Positions 55,040 through 63,346 of a DNA stretch of 64,000 nucleotides are shown here, one piece after another; positions within the stretch are counted from its first letter, which is position 1; every line of letters begins with the position of its first letter. A program made the translations under genes and the position numbers. The notes beneath the pieces were generated by a model, which worked only from the letters and a program-made list of their open reading frames with translations, made no database searches and had not been told where the DNA came from. Source of the stretch: Lacrimispora sphenoides (GTDB lineage Bacteria; Bacillota; Clostridia; Lachnospirales; Lachnospiraceae). The stretch lies in contig NZ_FOIP01000002.1 in assembly GCF_900105215.1 (NCBI RefSeq), forward strand, positions 1,612,001 through 1,676,000. Reading direction: 5' to 3'.

Positions 55040-56176
55040 TTATTTTAAGATTTTTTCTGCCTGTGTATCATCAAGAGTCACATGATAAAACAGTTCATAG
55101 AAATCCTTTACTTCTTGTTTTATATCAGCGCTATATTGTTCGGGATATACAAGATTGCCCAGCCACAAAATCCCGATCATCCGGTTCACTGAAGGCGGAC
55201 TGCTCATAAAGCTATATGGAACGGAAGGTATCTGATAAACCTTCCCCTCTTTTACAGCATTTAATTCTCCCCATACCTTATCTGTTGTTATGGTTTGGTA
55301 CAGGGCTTCAGAATCTGCGATGATTACATCCGGCTGCCATAGAAGAAGCTGTTCAAAGGATACTTCGCTTCCACCGCCGCTTGATACCATTTCAACTTTA
55401 GCTGCATTCTCCGCTCCTATCTGCTCGATAACCCGGGCATGAATGGAACCCTCTGCATTGGTGTGAAGTCCATCATCTCCAACAGCGAAATAAACCGATT
55501 TCTTTTCTGACAGCTGTTCCCTGGCTGTTTCAGACTTTTTCAGTATGTTATTGCAATCGTCCGCCAGTTTCTTTGCCTGATCGGTATCTCCGGTAAGCTC
55601 TCCTAGCTTCTCATAAGCAGAACTCATGGTATCTAAATCTGCCTCTATAAAGATGACTGGCATATTTAGCTGCTCCTGAAGGGCATCCATATCCTCTTTT
55701 ACGCTTTTTTTCGCTTCTCCGATATCAATGATTACATCAGGACTTTCTGCAATTAGAGCCTCCATGTTTAGATTTGCATTCTTCCCATAAAACTGGCCGA
55801 ATTTAGGAAGTGACCAATATTTTTCGGCAATGTACTGCTTTGCACCTTCGGAAAAATCAGAAGCAAGTCCTGACAGCTTATCCGGACAAAGAGTGTAAAG
55901 CACGATCTGTGCCAAAGGCCCGGAAGGAGCAATCTTTTTTATTTCCTTTGGCAGTGTAACTTCCCTTCCTGCTGAATCCGTGAACACTCTGGCGTCTGAT
56001 CGCGCCCCTGCTTCACCCGCTTTTTCTGTTTCTGCCTGCGTTTCTGTTTTTGCAGATGCAGTTGACTCTGCCTGACTGGCAGGAACCTCCTTACCGCTTC
56101 CTTTTTGGCAGCCATTTGCCAGTACTGCAGCAGCAAGGAATGCAGCCAGTACCAGACTTTTTCTCATTTTTTTCAT
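55040..56176 (-). CDS. FecB/BtuF-type ABC substrate-binding lipoprotein
   Basis: 378 residues: signal peptide with lipobox LANGC (Cys23), a Glu/Ala/Thr-rich linker to about 60, then a class III (cluster A) binding-protein fold with DSAGREVTLP start, a long middle helix and PSVNRMIGILWLGNL near the end. This fold carries siderophores, cobalamin, haem, and in the MolBCA group molybdate or tungstate. It is the last gene of the operon, after DUF364, an unusual position for a binding protein. Confidence 0.9.
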   Translation of the reverse strand: MKKMRKSLVLAAFLAAAVLANGCQKGSGKEVPASQAESTASAKTETQAETEKAGEAGARSDARVFTDSAGREVTLPKEIKKIAPSGPLAQIVLYTLCPDKLSGLASDFSEGAKQYIAEKYWSLPKFGQFYGKNANLNMEALIAESPDVIIDIGEAKKSVKEDMDALQEQLNMPVIFIEADLDTMSSAYEKLGELTGDTDQAKKLADDCNNILKKSETAREQLSEKKSVYFAVGDDGLHTNAEGSIHARVIEQIGAENAAKVEMVSSGGGSEVSFEQLLLWQPDVIIADSEALYQTITTDKVWGELNAVKEGKVYQIPSVPYSFMSSPPSVNRMIGILWLGNLVYPEQYSADIKQEVKDFYELFYHVTLDDTQAEKILK

Positions 56177-56214
56177 ATGATCCCCCTATTCCGCCGCTTT
56201 TGCGGCAATATTTA

Positions 56215-56961
56215 TTATTTAGAAAGCCTTACCGGCAATCCGGAACGGATTACCGCCTTGTGCTCACCTTTTTTCACTAATTCCTCTGTAAGCTTTTTGT
56301 CCGTAATAAGAGTACCCGCTAACTCCCACACGCCAAAGTTAAAAAGATCAGGAGCGAGAGCCACACTGGGTCCCACTAATATAACTTTGGCATTCCGCGA
56401 CAGCTCTAAAAGTCTTGGAAGGGTTTTATTTACCAGTGTAAATCCAGTGATAAAAACATAGTCTCTGTCTGAAAGTATATATTCACAGGCACTGTCCGGA
56501 TAATCGCCTCCCATTGGATTGCGCTCCAGGATTACGCAGGATTTTGCTTCTTTTAAAAATTCCTCTGCAAAGCAGAAATGTCCGATGGTCGCCACCTTTT
56601 TTCCTTTGATATCCTCTCGATAGGCCACAAAAGCATCTTCCTTTGACAGCTGTCTGATTGCACCTTCCTTTTCCAGCCTGCTGATCCGGTCCGGTTGATT
56701 ATAATAGGCATTTACCGCTGCCGCACCGATGCTTGCTTCGGTAAAATTCCATGATTTTATCAGCCCAGCCGCTTCCTTCCATGACATATCCAGTATATTT
56801 TTTTCAGTCCTCCTAATGGTCTGAAGCGGATTTGTCGCAGCCGCACCGGTATATCCGCAGACAGTCACTGAAGTCCACTGGATTCCTACAAAATAATCTT
56901 CTATCTTTACATCATCTGGTATTGGATCTATCAGACGGTCATACATTTCCCACATATCCAT
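56215..56961 (-). CDS. DUF4213/DUF364 domain protein
   Basis: 248 residues from the ATG at 56961, which overlaps the ATPase stop (TGATG). The N-terminal DUF4213 part (about 1-105) and the Rossmann-like DUF364 part (about 108-230; KKVATIGHFCF, VFITGFTLVNKTLPRLL, VILVGPSVALAPDLF) are clear. The family is proposed to bind or handle metals, and is found beside FecCD-type importers and molybdenum cofactor genes. No enzymatic function is established. Confidence 0.88.
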   Translation of the reverse strand: MDMWEMYDRLIDPIPDDVKIEDYFVGIQWTSVTVCGYTGAAATNPLQTIRRTEKNILDMSWKEAAGLIKSWNFTEASIGAAAVNAYYNQPDRISRLEKEGAIRQLSKEDAFVAYREDIKGKKVATIGHFCFAEEFLKEAKSCVILERNPMGGDYPDSACEYILSDRDYVFITGFTLVNKTLPRLLELSRNAKVILVGPSVALAPDLFNFGVWELAGTLITDKKLTEELVKKGEHKAVIRSGLPVRLSK

Positions 56962-57734
56962 CACCTTCTCCCAGGCATACACACCTTTTTTCCGCTTTTT
57001 AAATCCTCATAGATCTCAATAGGCACCTGGTATACGCCTTCCAAAAGTTCTTTTGTAAGGATCTTGTCCGGCTCGCCGAAAGCCGCTATCTTTCCCTCCA
57101 TCATCACCAGCGCCTTATGGGCAAAATAAAACACATGCTCCGGATTATGGGTGGATTGTACAATTAAATATCCCTTTTCTGACAGGGTCCGCAATTCCTC
57201 CATAACCCGGATCTGGTTGCCATAATCCAAGCTGGAACATGGTTCATCCATAACCAGTATTTTTGCCTCCTGGGCGATGGCTCTTGCAATCAGTACAAGC
57301 TGCTGTTCGCCGCCGCTGATCTGCCCAAATATACGGTCCTTTAGACCGGCAATCTTTAAAAGCTTCAGAGCATTCAATGCCCTTTCTTTTTCTTTCTGTC
57401 CCGGACTTGCAAAGCGGGGCAGCGAGGCCGTCGTTCCCATTAACACCATTTCCAGAACCGAAAAAGAGAATGCAGTATCATGGTTCTGGGGTATGTAGGC
57501 TATCCTTCCGGCCAATTCCCGTTCTGAGAAGTGCCGGCGTTCTGTTCCATCGATCAGAATCTCTCCATGATACCCCTTTAGCAGACCTAACATGCACCGA
57601 AAAAGCGTGCTCTTGCCTGCACCGTTTTTTCCAAGGACGCAGACCAGTTCTCCTTTATTGAATGAAAAATTGATCCCCTTTAATACCGGAAAACAATGAT
57701 ATCCGAATTCCAGATCTTTTACTGTCAGCTCCAT
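56961..57734 (-). CDS. FecE-type ABC transporter ATPase
   Basis: 257 residues. Walker A GKNGAGKS (35-42), signature ISGGEQQLVLIARAI, Walker B ILVMDEPCSSLDYG and H-loop VQSTHNPEHV. It forms the importer with the permease 12 bases upstream and the binding protein downstream. Length and C-terminal region fit the siderophore/B12/molybdate cluster. Confidence 0.93.
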   Translation of the reverse strand: MELTVKDLEFGYHCFPVLKGINFSFNKGELVCVLGKNGAGKSTLFRCMLGLLKGYHGEILIDGTERRHFSERELAGRIAYIPQNHDTAFSFSVLEMVLMGTTASLPRFASPGQKEKERALNALKLLKIAGLKDRIFGQISGGEQQLVLIARAIAQEAKILVMDEPCSSLDYGNQIRVMEELRTLSEKGYLIVQSTHNPEHVFYFAHKALVMMEGKIAAFGEPDKILTKELLEGVYQVPIEIYEDLKSGKKVCMPGRR

Positions 57735-57746
57735 ACTTCCCCTCCT

Positions 57747-58763
57747 TTATAACCGGTTTCCTTCCCGCAAAATAAGATATAAAAAGAACGGAGCACCAAT
57801 AAATGCAGTCAAAATTCCGATGGGGATCTCACTGGTGGCCAAAAGCCTTGCAAAATTATCCACGATCAGCAGAAAGCTGCCGCCCATAAGCAGTGAGGCC
57901 GGCAATAGCCTGCGGTAGTCGCTTCCTACCAGCATTCTGGCAAAATGCGGGATTACCAGCCCTACCCAGCCGATATGTCCGCTTACTGAAACTGCTGCTG
58001 AGGTAATTAAAGTTGCGCTGACTACAATGATAAAACGGAGCTTCTTAGCATTGATCCCCATGCTCTTCGCTTCATCTTCCCCAAGACTTAAAACATTGAT
58101 CCGCCACCGAAGAAGGTAAATTGGAAGGATTCCTATGAGGATCCATGGTGCAGCAAATATAACGTCTTTTTGCCGGATGGATGCCAGGCTTCCCATAAGC
58201 CAATAGGTAATGACAGGAAGGGTGTTGGTCGGATCCGCCACCAGTTTTAAAAAAGAGACCGCTGCGGAAGCAAGAGAGCTCACCATCATGCCGGACAACA
58301 CCAGTCCCAGCACAGGATTATACTTTACCCGGCTGCTGATAAGGCAGACAATCCCTACTGCGCCAAGACCAAAAAGAAAGGCGTTTATTGTTACTCCGTT
58401 ATAACCGAATGAAAAAAACAATCCCAGAGCAGCACCTAATCCCGCACCAGAAGATGCACCAAGAACATCCGGTGATACCATGGGATTTTTAAAGATCCCC
58501 TGATAAGCGGCGCCTGCACAGGACAATCCTCCCCCAATTAATGCAGCCATAAAAACTCTTGGCAGGCGGACCTGGAAAACAACCGTCTCTGCCTGGGCCG
58601 GCCAAGTGGATTTTATAGGAAAAATCGACGAGAGAAGGATCTTTAAGAGCGTGTCCGGGTATACCGGGTACCGTCCAAGCAAAAAGGAGCCAAAAAAACA
58701 GACAATAAATAAGAGCACGATGATTCCTAAACGTCTTTTATAGATCCAGTCCCTTTCTACCAT
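57747..58763 (-). CDS. FecCD-type ABC transporter permease
   Basis: 338 residues with about nine or ten hydrophobic segments. The blocks LLSSIFPI..., RLPRVFMAALIGGGLSCAGAAYQGIFKNPM, LGEDEAKSMGINAKK (coupling helix region) and GFVGLVIPH-type IGWVGLVIPHFARMLVG are those of the BtuC/FecCD family; a homodimer in the membrane is expected. The start lies 26 bases inside the NTPase gene, behind GGAAAGG. Confidence 0.92.
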   Translation of the reverse strand: MVERDWIYKRRLGIIVLLFIVCFFGSFLLGRYPVYPDTLLKILLSSIFPIKSTWPAQAETVVFQVRLPRVFMAALIGGGLSCAGAAYQGIFKNPMVSPDVLGASSGAGLGAALGLFFSFGYNGVTINAFLFGLGAVGIVCLISSRVKYNPVLGLVLSGMMVSSLASAAVSFLKLVADPTNTLPVITYWLMGSLASIRQKDVIFAAPWILIGILPIYLLRWRINVLSLGEDEAKSMGINAKKLRFIIVVSATLITSAAVSVSGHIGWVGLVIPHFARMLVGSDYRRLLPASLLMGGSFLLIVDNFARLLATSEIPIGILTAFIGAPFFLYLILREGNRL

Positions 58764-59376
58764 GGGTTTCCTTTCCTTCCTTTTCCGTACATTCTCTCAA
58801 AAATTCCATAATTTCCGTCTGAATGTATTCTCTTTTTTTGCGTTCAAACGTAAGAATTCGTCCACTTGACCGTTTTACAAGCTTTTCTTCCAAATCCCGA
58901 AGAAACTTGTCCGGGTCCGGCTCTGTGGGAACTCTGGTTCTCATGGCCTCAAGGTTTTTATGGCTTTTTAAAACTCCGATGCAGGGCACCTGGCTATCAA
59001 TGCAGCCAAGAACCTCTTCCATAAATTCCGGTACAAAAAGTTCTATCCCTCCTATTTCATCCAAAAGGAAGAGTTCTTTATGAGCGGAAGAACGCAGAAT
59101 TTTTATCCCATCGGTTTTAAAGAACTGAAGATTTTTTTGAAATCCATGTTCAGTCCGCTCAATAAAAATATTTGTCATTCCTTTTTTATAGGCTGTTGCC
59201 GGAATCCATTCTTCCTCTGCCGGAACCATACGAAATCCCATGGTCATCCCATCTTCATTTAGCAAACGTTGGGAATAAAATCCTCCAACCTTTGGGTACC
59301 AAGGCTTTAAGCATTCAAAAAGCAGGGTTGTCTTTCCTTCTCCGGAATCACCTTTTAGAAATAAGAATCTCCCCAT
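58738..59376 (-). CDS. THEP1-like nucleoside-triphosphatase (NTPase_1 family)
   Basis: 212 residues. Walker A GDSGEGKT is at 9-16 and Walker B ELFLLDEIGGIEL near 108-120; GGFYSQR follows as in the family. Related proteins hydrolyse NTPs with no firm cellular role, though they recur next to XdhC and molybdopterin genes. It shares one base with xdhC and overlaps the permease. Confidence 0.82.
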   Translation of the reverse strand: MGRFLFLKGDSGEGKTTLLFECLKPWYPKVGGFYSQRLLNEDGMTMGFRMVPAEEEWIPATAYKKGMTNIFIERTEHGFQKNLQFFKTDGIKILRSSAHKELFLLDEIGGIELFVPEFMEEVLGCIDSQVPCIGVLKSHKNLEAMRTRVPTEPDPDKFLRDLEEKLVKRSSGRILTFERKKREYIQTEIMEFLRECTEKEGKETHGRKGLDL

Positions 59377-60407
59377 TATTTTTTTCGCCCTTCCCGCAGG
59401 ACCCTTATAGCAATTAATTCTCCTGCCACGCTGATGGCAATTTCAGCGGGTGTTTCTGCGTAGATTTCTAAGCCGATGGGGCTGTGACAGCTGTCGATTT
59501 GTTCTCTGGTAACGCCATCTGCCATAAGCTTTTCAGCCAACGTTTCCAGTTTCCTTCGGCTGCCAATCACACCGACATAGCAGGCATTTTTTGTAAGGAC
59601 CTGTCTCTGAACAACGTAATCCGATTGATGTCCTCTGGTCATAACGCATACATAATCACATTCCCTTAATTCAAGGGAGTCAAAAATCCTTTCATAATCC
59701 CCCACAATGGTCCTCTCTGCCTGGGGAAATAGTTTTTCATTGGCAAACTCCGGCCGGTCATCAAAAACAGTACACCGGAATCCTACATGAGCCAGAACCG
59801 GCACCAATTCCTGTGCCACATGTCCGCCTCCGAAAATATAGACGCAGCCAGCCCGGACCAGAGGCTCGCTGTAATACTTACGTTCACCAAAGTTTTTTTG
59901 AACCGCCTTATGTTGAAGAAGGATTTTTCTATCTTCTTCATCAATTCCATGTATTCCTGATAATCCCGCTGATTTGCTGTAGATGCCCAGCCCCCATGTG
60001 GTTTCGTTGGTAATATCCATAAGCAGCCAGCTGTCTTCATCCTTGTTATAGGCTTCTTCTATCTTCCTGCACAAGTCCATAAATTCCTGATTTTCATGAT
60101 CCAGATACTGGAAGTAAACCACTACATCACCACCGCAGATCATACCCAGATCAGCTACCTGCTCCTTACCAAGTACAAAGCTGTGCATATAGGAGGTCTT
60201 TTCCTCAATCGCTTTCTGTGAACGCTGTATGGACCGGTATTCCACCGCTCCGCCTCCGATGGTTCCTTCGGTGGTTCCATCCCGCCTTACCAGCATATGG
60301 GATCCTGCACCTCTGGGAGTGGATCCAGAACTTGCAATAATGGTTACCAAAACCCCATCTTCGCCTTTTTCCAGTGTTTCTAAAACTGTTTTGAACAGCT
60401 TTCTCAT
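59376..60407 (-). CDS. xdhC: XdhC/CoxI family molybdenum-enzyme maturation protein
   Basis: XdhC proteins bind molybdenum cofactor, help its sulfuration and deliver it to xanthine dehydrogenase-type enzymes. 343 residues: the XdhC_CoxI domain at about 8-80 (TIIASSGSTPRGAGSHMLV, GTIGGGAVE) and the XdhC_C Rossmann domain at about 185-335 (VYIFGGGHVAQEL, VMTRGHQSDY, YVGVIGSRRK). The molybdo-hydroxylase itself is not in the window. It overlaps the first operon gene by four bases. Confidence 0.9.
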   Translation of the reverse strand: MRKLFKTVLETLEKGEDGVLVTIIASSGSTPRGAGSHMLVRRDGTTEGTIGGGAVEYRSIQRSQKAIEEKTSYMHSFVLGKEQVADLGMICGGDVVVYFQYLDHENQEFMDLCRKIEEAYNKDEDSWLLMDITNETTWGLGIYSKSAGLSGIHGIDEEDRKILLQHKAVQKNFGERKYYSEPLVRAGCVYIFGGGHVAQELVPVLAHVGFRCTVFDDRPEFANEKLFPQAERTIVGDYERIFDSLELRECDYVCVMTRGHQSDYVVQRQVLTKNACYVGVIGSRRKLETLAEKLMADGVTREQIDSCHSPIGLEIYAETPAEIAISVAGELIAIRVLREGRKK

Positions 60408-61333
60408 TTTAATACCCCCTCAAAATATTTTATAAACAATTCTTCAGTTTTTTCATTTAATTCTTTTTCCATGCTTAAGAACCGGTTTAGAAAATCCTTT
60501 GTTTTAGGTGTAAGTTGGGAAAATCCTCCCTCCGCTCCGCCCGACCGGGTGATCAAAAGAGGATACCCAAGCTGCTTTTCTGCCTCTTTTATGATTTTCC
60601 AACCTTTGCTGTAAGACATGTTCATCTGCCGGCAAGCCGTCTGCATGGACCCGTTATGCTCAATCAGCATCAAAAACTGGGCAATCCCCGGCCCAAAAAA
60701 GATCTCGTCGCATTCCAGAAACAGATTTGCAGTGGGGTGCATGGAAGCCCGTCCCGTATCATAGTTTTCTGCATCATCCGCTTCCGTTTCCATGGACTCT
60801 ATGATTCCCTTATTATCAACTGGGATTTCATCAATTAAGACATCTATTTCCGTCTGCTTGAAAGCTCCCCACAACCCTTGTCTACCATCGTATGACAGGA
60901 GGGCAGGAATCAGCTCCCTGCTGATCATTATCGGATGGCCTCTACGGCCGTCAAAGACCGGACAAGCAGCCAGCCGGCTACTGTTCATAACTTTTTTAAT
61001 GGTTTCCGGCAACAGCATAGGGAATTTTACCGGAAGAATAAGAACCCGGTCGCACAAATCCTCAATGTAATTAAGGCCTGTACAGATGCTGTCAAACATC
61101 TGAGTGCTTTCATAATTTTCATTTCTGAGGCAGATCACTCTCAGCTTGGAAATGTGTTTTTCCAATTCCTTTGCATCTTTTCCGGTTATGACCACGACCG
61201 GATCTACACCAGACCTTTTGAGCGTCATGATTATCCGTCTAATAACGGTGGTGCCTCCAATGGGCATCAATGGTTTAAATGTACTGGTGGCACATTTATG
61301 CCCCGCCGCGAAAATGACTGCACCTATCTTCAT
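60404..61333 (-). CDS. MocA-like nucleotidyltransferase fused to ModE-like winged helix
   Basis: 309 residues. Residues 1-about 200 are a MobA/MocA-type transferase domain (VIFAAGHKC, FKPLMPIGG at 19-27, DGRRGHPIMIS at 128-138). The metal-binding Asp expected in the PVDxP motif is Lys103 (PVKFP, 101-105), and the later DTPED-type motif reads ETEADD, so nucleotidyl transfer may be lost. Residues about 212-285 are a ModE/LysR-type winged helix (IEHNGSMQTACRQMNMSYSKGW seen in parts, then GGAEGGFSQLTPKTKDFL). First gene of the operon; probably its regulator. Confidence 0.82.
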   Translation of the reverse strand: MKIGAVIFAAGHKCATSTFKPLMPIGGTTVIRRIIMTLKRSGVDPVVVITGKDAKELEKHISKLRVICLRNENYESTQMFDSICTGLNYIEDLCDRVLILPVKFPMLLPETIKKVMNSSRLAACPVFDGRRGHPIMISRELIPALLSYDGRQGLWGAFKQTEIDVLIDEIPVDNKGIIESMETEADDAENYDTGRASMHPTANLFLECDEIFFGPGIAQFLMLIEHNGSMQTACRQMNMSYSKGWKIIKEAEKQLGYPLLITRSGGAEGGFSQLTPKTKDFLNRFLSMEKELNEKTEELFIKYFEGVLK

Positions 61334-61349
61334 ATCGGATCCCGCCTTT

Positions 61350-61375
61350 CCGTTATATTTTCAAAAATACAACGG
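61350..61375. promoter_or_regulatory. ModE-like palindromic operator
   Basis: Left half CCGTTATATTTTC (61350-61362) and right half AAAAATACAACGG (61363-61375) form an inverted repeat matching at 11 of 13 positions. The CGTTATAT-type half site resembles the ModE box known from E. coli (from memory). It starts two bases downstream of the expected transcript start, a repressor position. Confidence 0.55.
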
Positions 61376-61383
61376 CCTTATTT

Positions 61384-61412
61384 ATTATAATCCTTTTTCC
61401 AGAATTTGTAAA
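61384..61412 (-). promoter_or_regulatory. Promoter of the molybdenum/tungsten-type operon
   Basis: On the minus strand TTTACA (61407-61412), 17 bases, TATAAT (61384-61389). Transcription would start near 61377 and run through seven genes to the terminator at 54984-55031. Confidence 0.8.
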
Positions 61413-61436
61413 CCCGATAAAAAGTAAAAAACAAAA

Positions 61437-61490
61437 GGCCCCCGGATTGAAAGTTAATCAAAACATCAATTAAATTTCAATCCGGGGACC
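61437..61490 (-). terminator. Terminator of the SH3-NlpC/P60 gene
   Basis: GGTCCCCGGATTGAAA and TTTCAATCCGGGGGCC on the minus strand pair with one mismatch around a 22-base loop, followed by TTTTGTTTTTT. It begins six bases after the stop codon. Confidence 0.9.
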
Positions 61491-61495
61491 TTACA

Positions 61496-63094
61496 TCAAT
61501 CACCGATCATGTTACGGATTTTTACCGGTGTCCGGTAATTCCATGTGGAAATTTTAATACCGCTTCGTCTGCTGGCCGCATGGACGATCTGTCCGTTACC
61601 GATATACATGGACACATGGTTAATGGTCCCTTTGCTGTCTGCATAATAGATCAGATCCCCAGGCCTCATTTCGCCGGATTTTACTGCCTTACCCATACCG
61701 GCCTGAGAGCCGGAATAATGAGGCAGTCCAATGCCAAAATGAGCATAAACTGACATGGTAAACCCAGAGCAGTCGGCCCCCTTCGTGAGGCTGGTTCCGC
61801 CCCATACATAAGGATTTCCCAAAAACTGCAGGGCATAATTGACGATCTGGGTCCTAAATGATGCCTGGGCATTGGCTTTTTCCTCTAAAGGAGAGAATTT
61901 GATTGCCTCAGGAAGAGCATACCGGACATCAACGTAATCTGTGGATACATAGGCGCTGCTGTTTTCCTCCAGCTCGATCTGTATCCAGCCGTCAATCTGC
62001 TTTAAAACCGGATACCGCTCGTTATTGGATATCTGTGTCCATATCTTTGATTCAGTGGAAGGCTCGGTCCTGGCGTTTAACATATCCGTGTTGACGATGG
62101 CCATCAACTCTGCAACCTGCAAAGCCTCATCCTTTGCCGCCTGTCCTGTCAGGATATAATCAGACTTCACATAGCCGGTAATGTTACCGGACTGAATCTT
62201 ATACCAGCCATCCGTCGTCTCTAAAATATTTCCTGCGGCTTTGCTTGGCATCTTTGCAATAACCTTGCCGTTTTCATTCGGCTCTTCTCTTACATTCAAA
62301 TAATTATCCACGTCGGAAATACCGATGTTCTTATAGAGATTGAATATCATGGCCTTTAGATCCAGTTTTCTGGCTTCATTCAGTCCATATTCCATTTTAA
62401 CGTAATCCGCGGATAAATACCCGGCCGGGATCTGTATCCAGCCCTCAGTCTGTCCTAAGACCTCATACCGCTCATTGGAAAGCGCCTGGCCTACCACATC
62501 TGAACTGGTGGAGGGTTCCTTCCTGATGTTCATGCTATCGGTCTGAACGATAGCTCTTAACTTCACCAGATCCATTGCTTTCTTTTTTGCGTCTTCCCCA
62601 GTTAAAACAAATTCGGAATTTATATATCCTTCAATCCCGCCGGAAGATATTTTGCACCAGCCAGATTCCGTATTCTCCAGGATATCGCAGGCACTGTCTC
62701 CCTGGAGTTTTCCGATTACATCCTCCTCGGTTCCCGGCGCTTTTCTCACGTTTAAGTATCCTGATACCTGAATGATCCCTAAATTCTTATAGGAATTTAC
62801 AACCTTTTCTTTTTCGTCCTTTTCCTTTGCTGCCTGAGCTTCAGACTCGGCTTCTGCATTTATGCCTGCTGATTCCTCCAGCTTTATTGCTGTGGCCTCG
62901 GATCCTGTTGCAAGCCCTGCAGGTTTTGCAGAGAGGTGATTCTTCACCGCCATCCCCACTGCGGAAATAACTGCTACACAGAGAACCACTGTACCTCCCA
63001 TTGCCAAAAGTTTCTTATAATCATTCTTACTGCGTTTTTTTCTTGCCTTATCCAAACGAATTATATAATCTTTTTTCTCGTTGTTATTTTCCAT
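61496..63094 (-). CDS. SH3-domain NlpC/P60 peptidoglycan endopeptidase
   Basis: 532 residues from the ATG at 63094 (MENNNEKKDYIIRL), preceded by GGAGAG; an ATG 18 bases earlier has poor spacing. A membrane segment near 32-54 anchors it. Four bacterial SH3 domains follow between about 100 and 405 as two copies of an A-B pair (YLNVRKAPG / MNIRKEPST / YLNVREEPN / LNARTEPST). The C-terminal NlpC/P60 domain has catalytic C442 (GADCSGF), H493 (INHVSMY) and H505 (IVHAAS). Substrate expected: peptidoglycan stem-peptide bonds. Confidence 0.92.
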   Translation of the reverse strand: MENNNEKKDYIIRLDKARKKRSKNDYKKLLAMGGTVVLCVAVISAVGMAVKNHLSAKPAGLATGSEATAIKLEESAGINAEAESEAQAAKEKDEKEKVVNSYKNLGIIQVSGYLNVRKAPGTEEDVIGKLQGDSACDILENTESGWCKISSGGIEGYINSEFVLTGEDAKKKAMDLVKLRAIVQTDSMNIRKEPSTSSDVVGQALSNERYEVLGQTEGWIQIPAGYLSADYVKMEYGLNEARKLDLKAMIFNLYKNIGISDVDNYLNVREEPNENGKVIAKMPSKAAGNILETTDGWYKIQSGNITGYVKSDYILTGQAAKDEALQVAELMAIVNTDMLNARTEPSTESKIWTQISNNERYPVLKQIDGWIQIELEENSSAYVSTDYVDVRYALPEAIKFSPLEEKANAQASFRTQIVNYALQFLGNPYVWGGTSLTKGADCSGFTMSVYAHFGIGLPHYSGSQAGMGKAVKSGEMRPGDLIYYADSKGTINHVSMYIGNGQIVHAASRRSGIKISTWNYRTPVKIRNMIGD

Positions 63095-63163
63095 CCTGTA
63101 CTTTCTCTCCATATTCCTGTTTTCTAGCGGAAAGCCAATTCAGACTAAAAGTCTATCTGCCTA

Positions 63164-63172
63164 AGTATAGCA
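63164..63172 (-). promoter_or_regulatory. Extended -10 promoter of the NlpC/P60 gene
   Basis: On the minus strand TGCTATACT, an extended -10 with TATACT at 63164-63169; the -35 is poor. A short AGACT/AGTCT hairpin (63142-63154) lies in the leader. I see nothing else in the 250 bases between this gene and the next apart from the terminator at 63293-63340. Confidence 0.5.
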
Positions 63173-63292
63173 TAAAATGTCATTATTTGCGATATAACTA
63201 CAACAAAAAATTATTAAGATTATGTTACATATATTAAGAAAGATACATCCGGAAAAGGCAGATTTGAATCATAAGCCTCCAGGCACGAGAAC

Positions 63293-63340
63293 AAAAAACA
63301 GGACAGGAAACCCTATAAAAGGTTCCATGTCCTGTTTTTT
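63293..63340 (-). terminator. Terminator of the ABC ATPase gene
   Basis: On the minus strand AACAGGACATGGAACC and GGTTTCCTGTCCTGTT pair with one mismatch around a seven-base loop, then TTTTTTG. Confidence 0.9.
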
Positions 63341-63346
63341 CAACGG

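Noticed and set aside
55040..58763. Plain iron-siderophore importer
   Set aside because: The importer genes are translationally coupled to xdhC, a THEP1-like NTPase and a ModE-like regulator, and no siderophore or Fur-type box was seen; I keep iron as the alternative hypothesis only.
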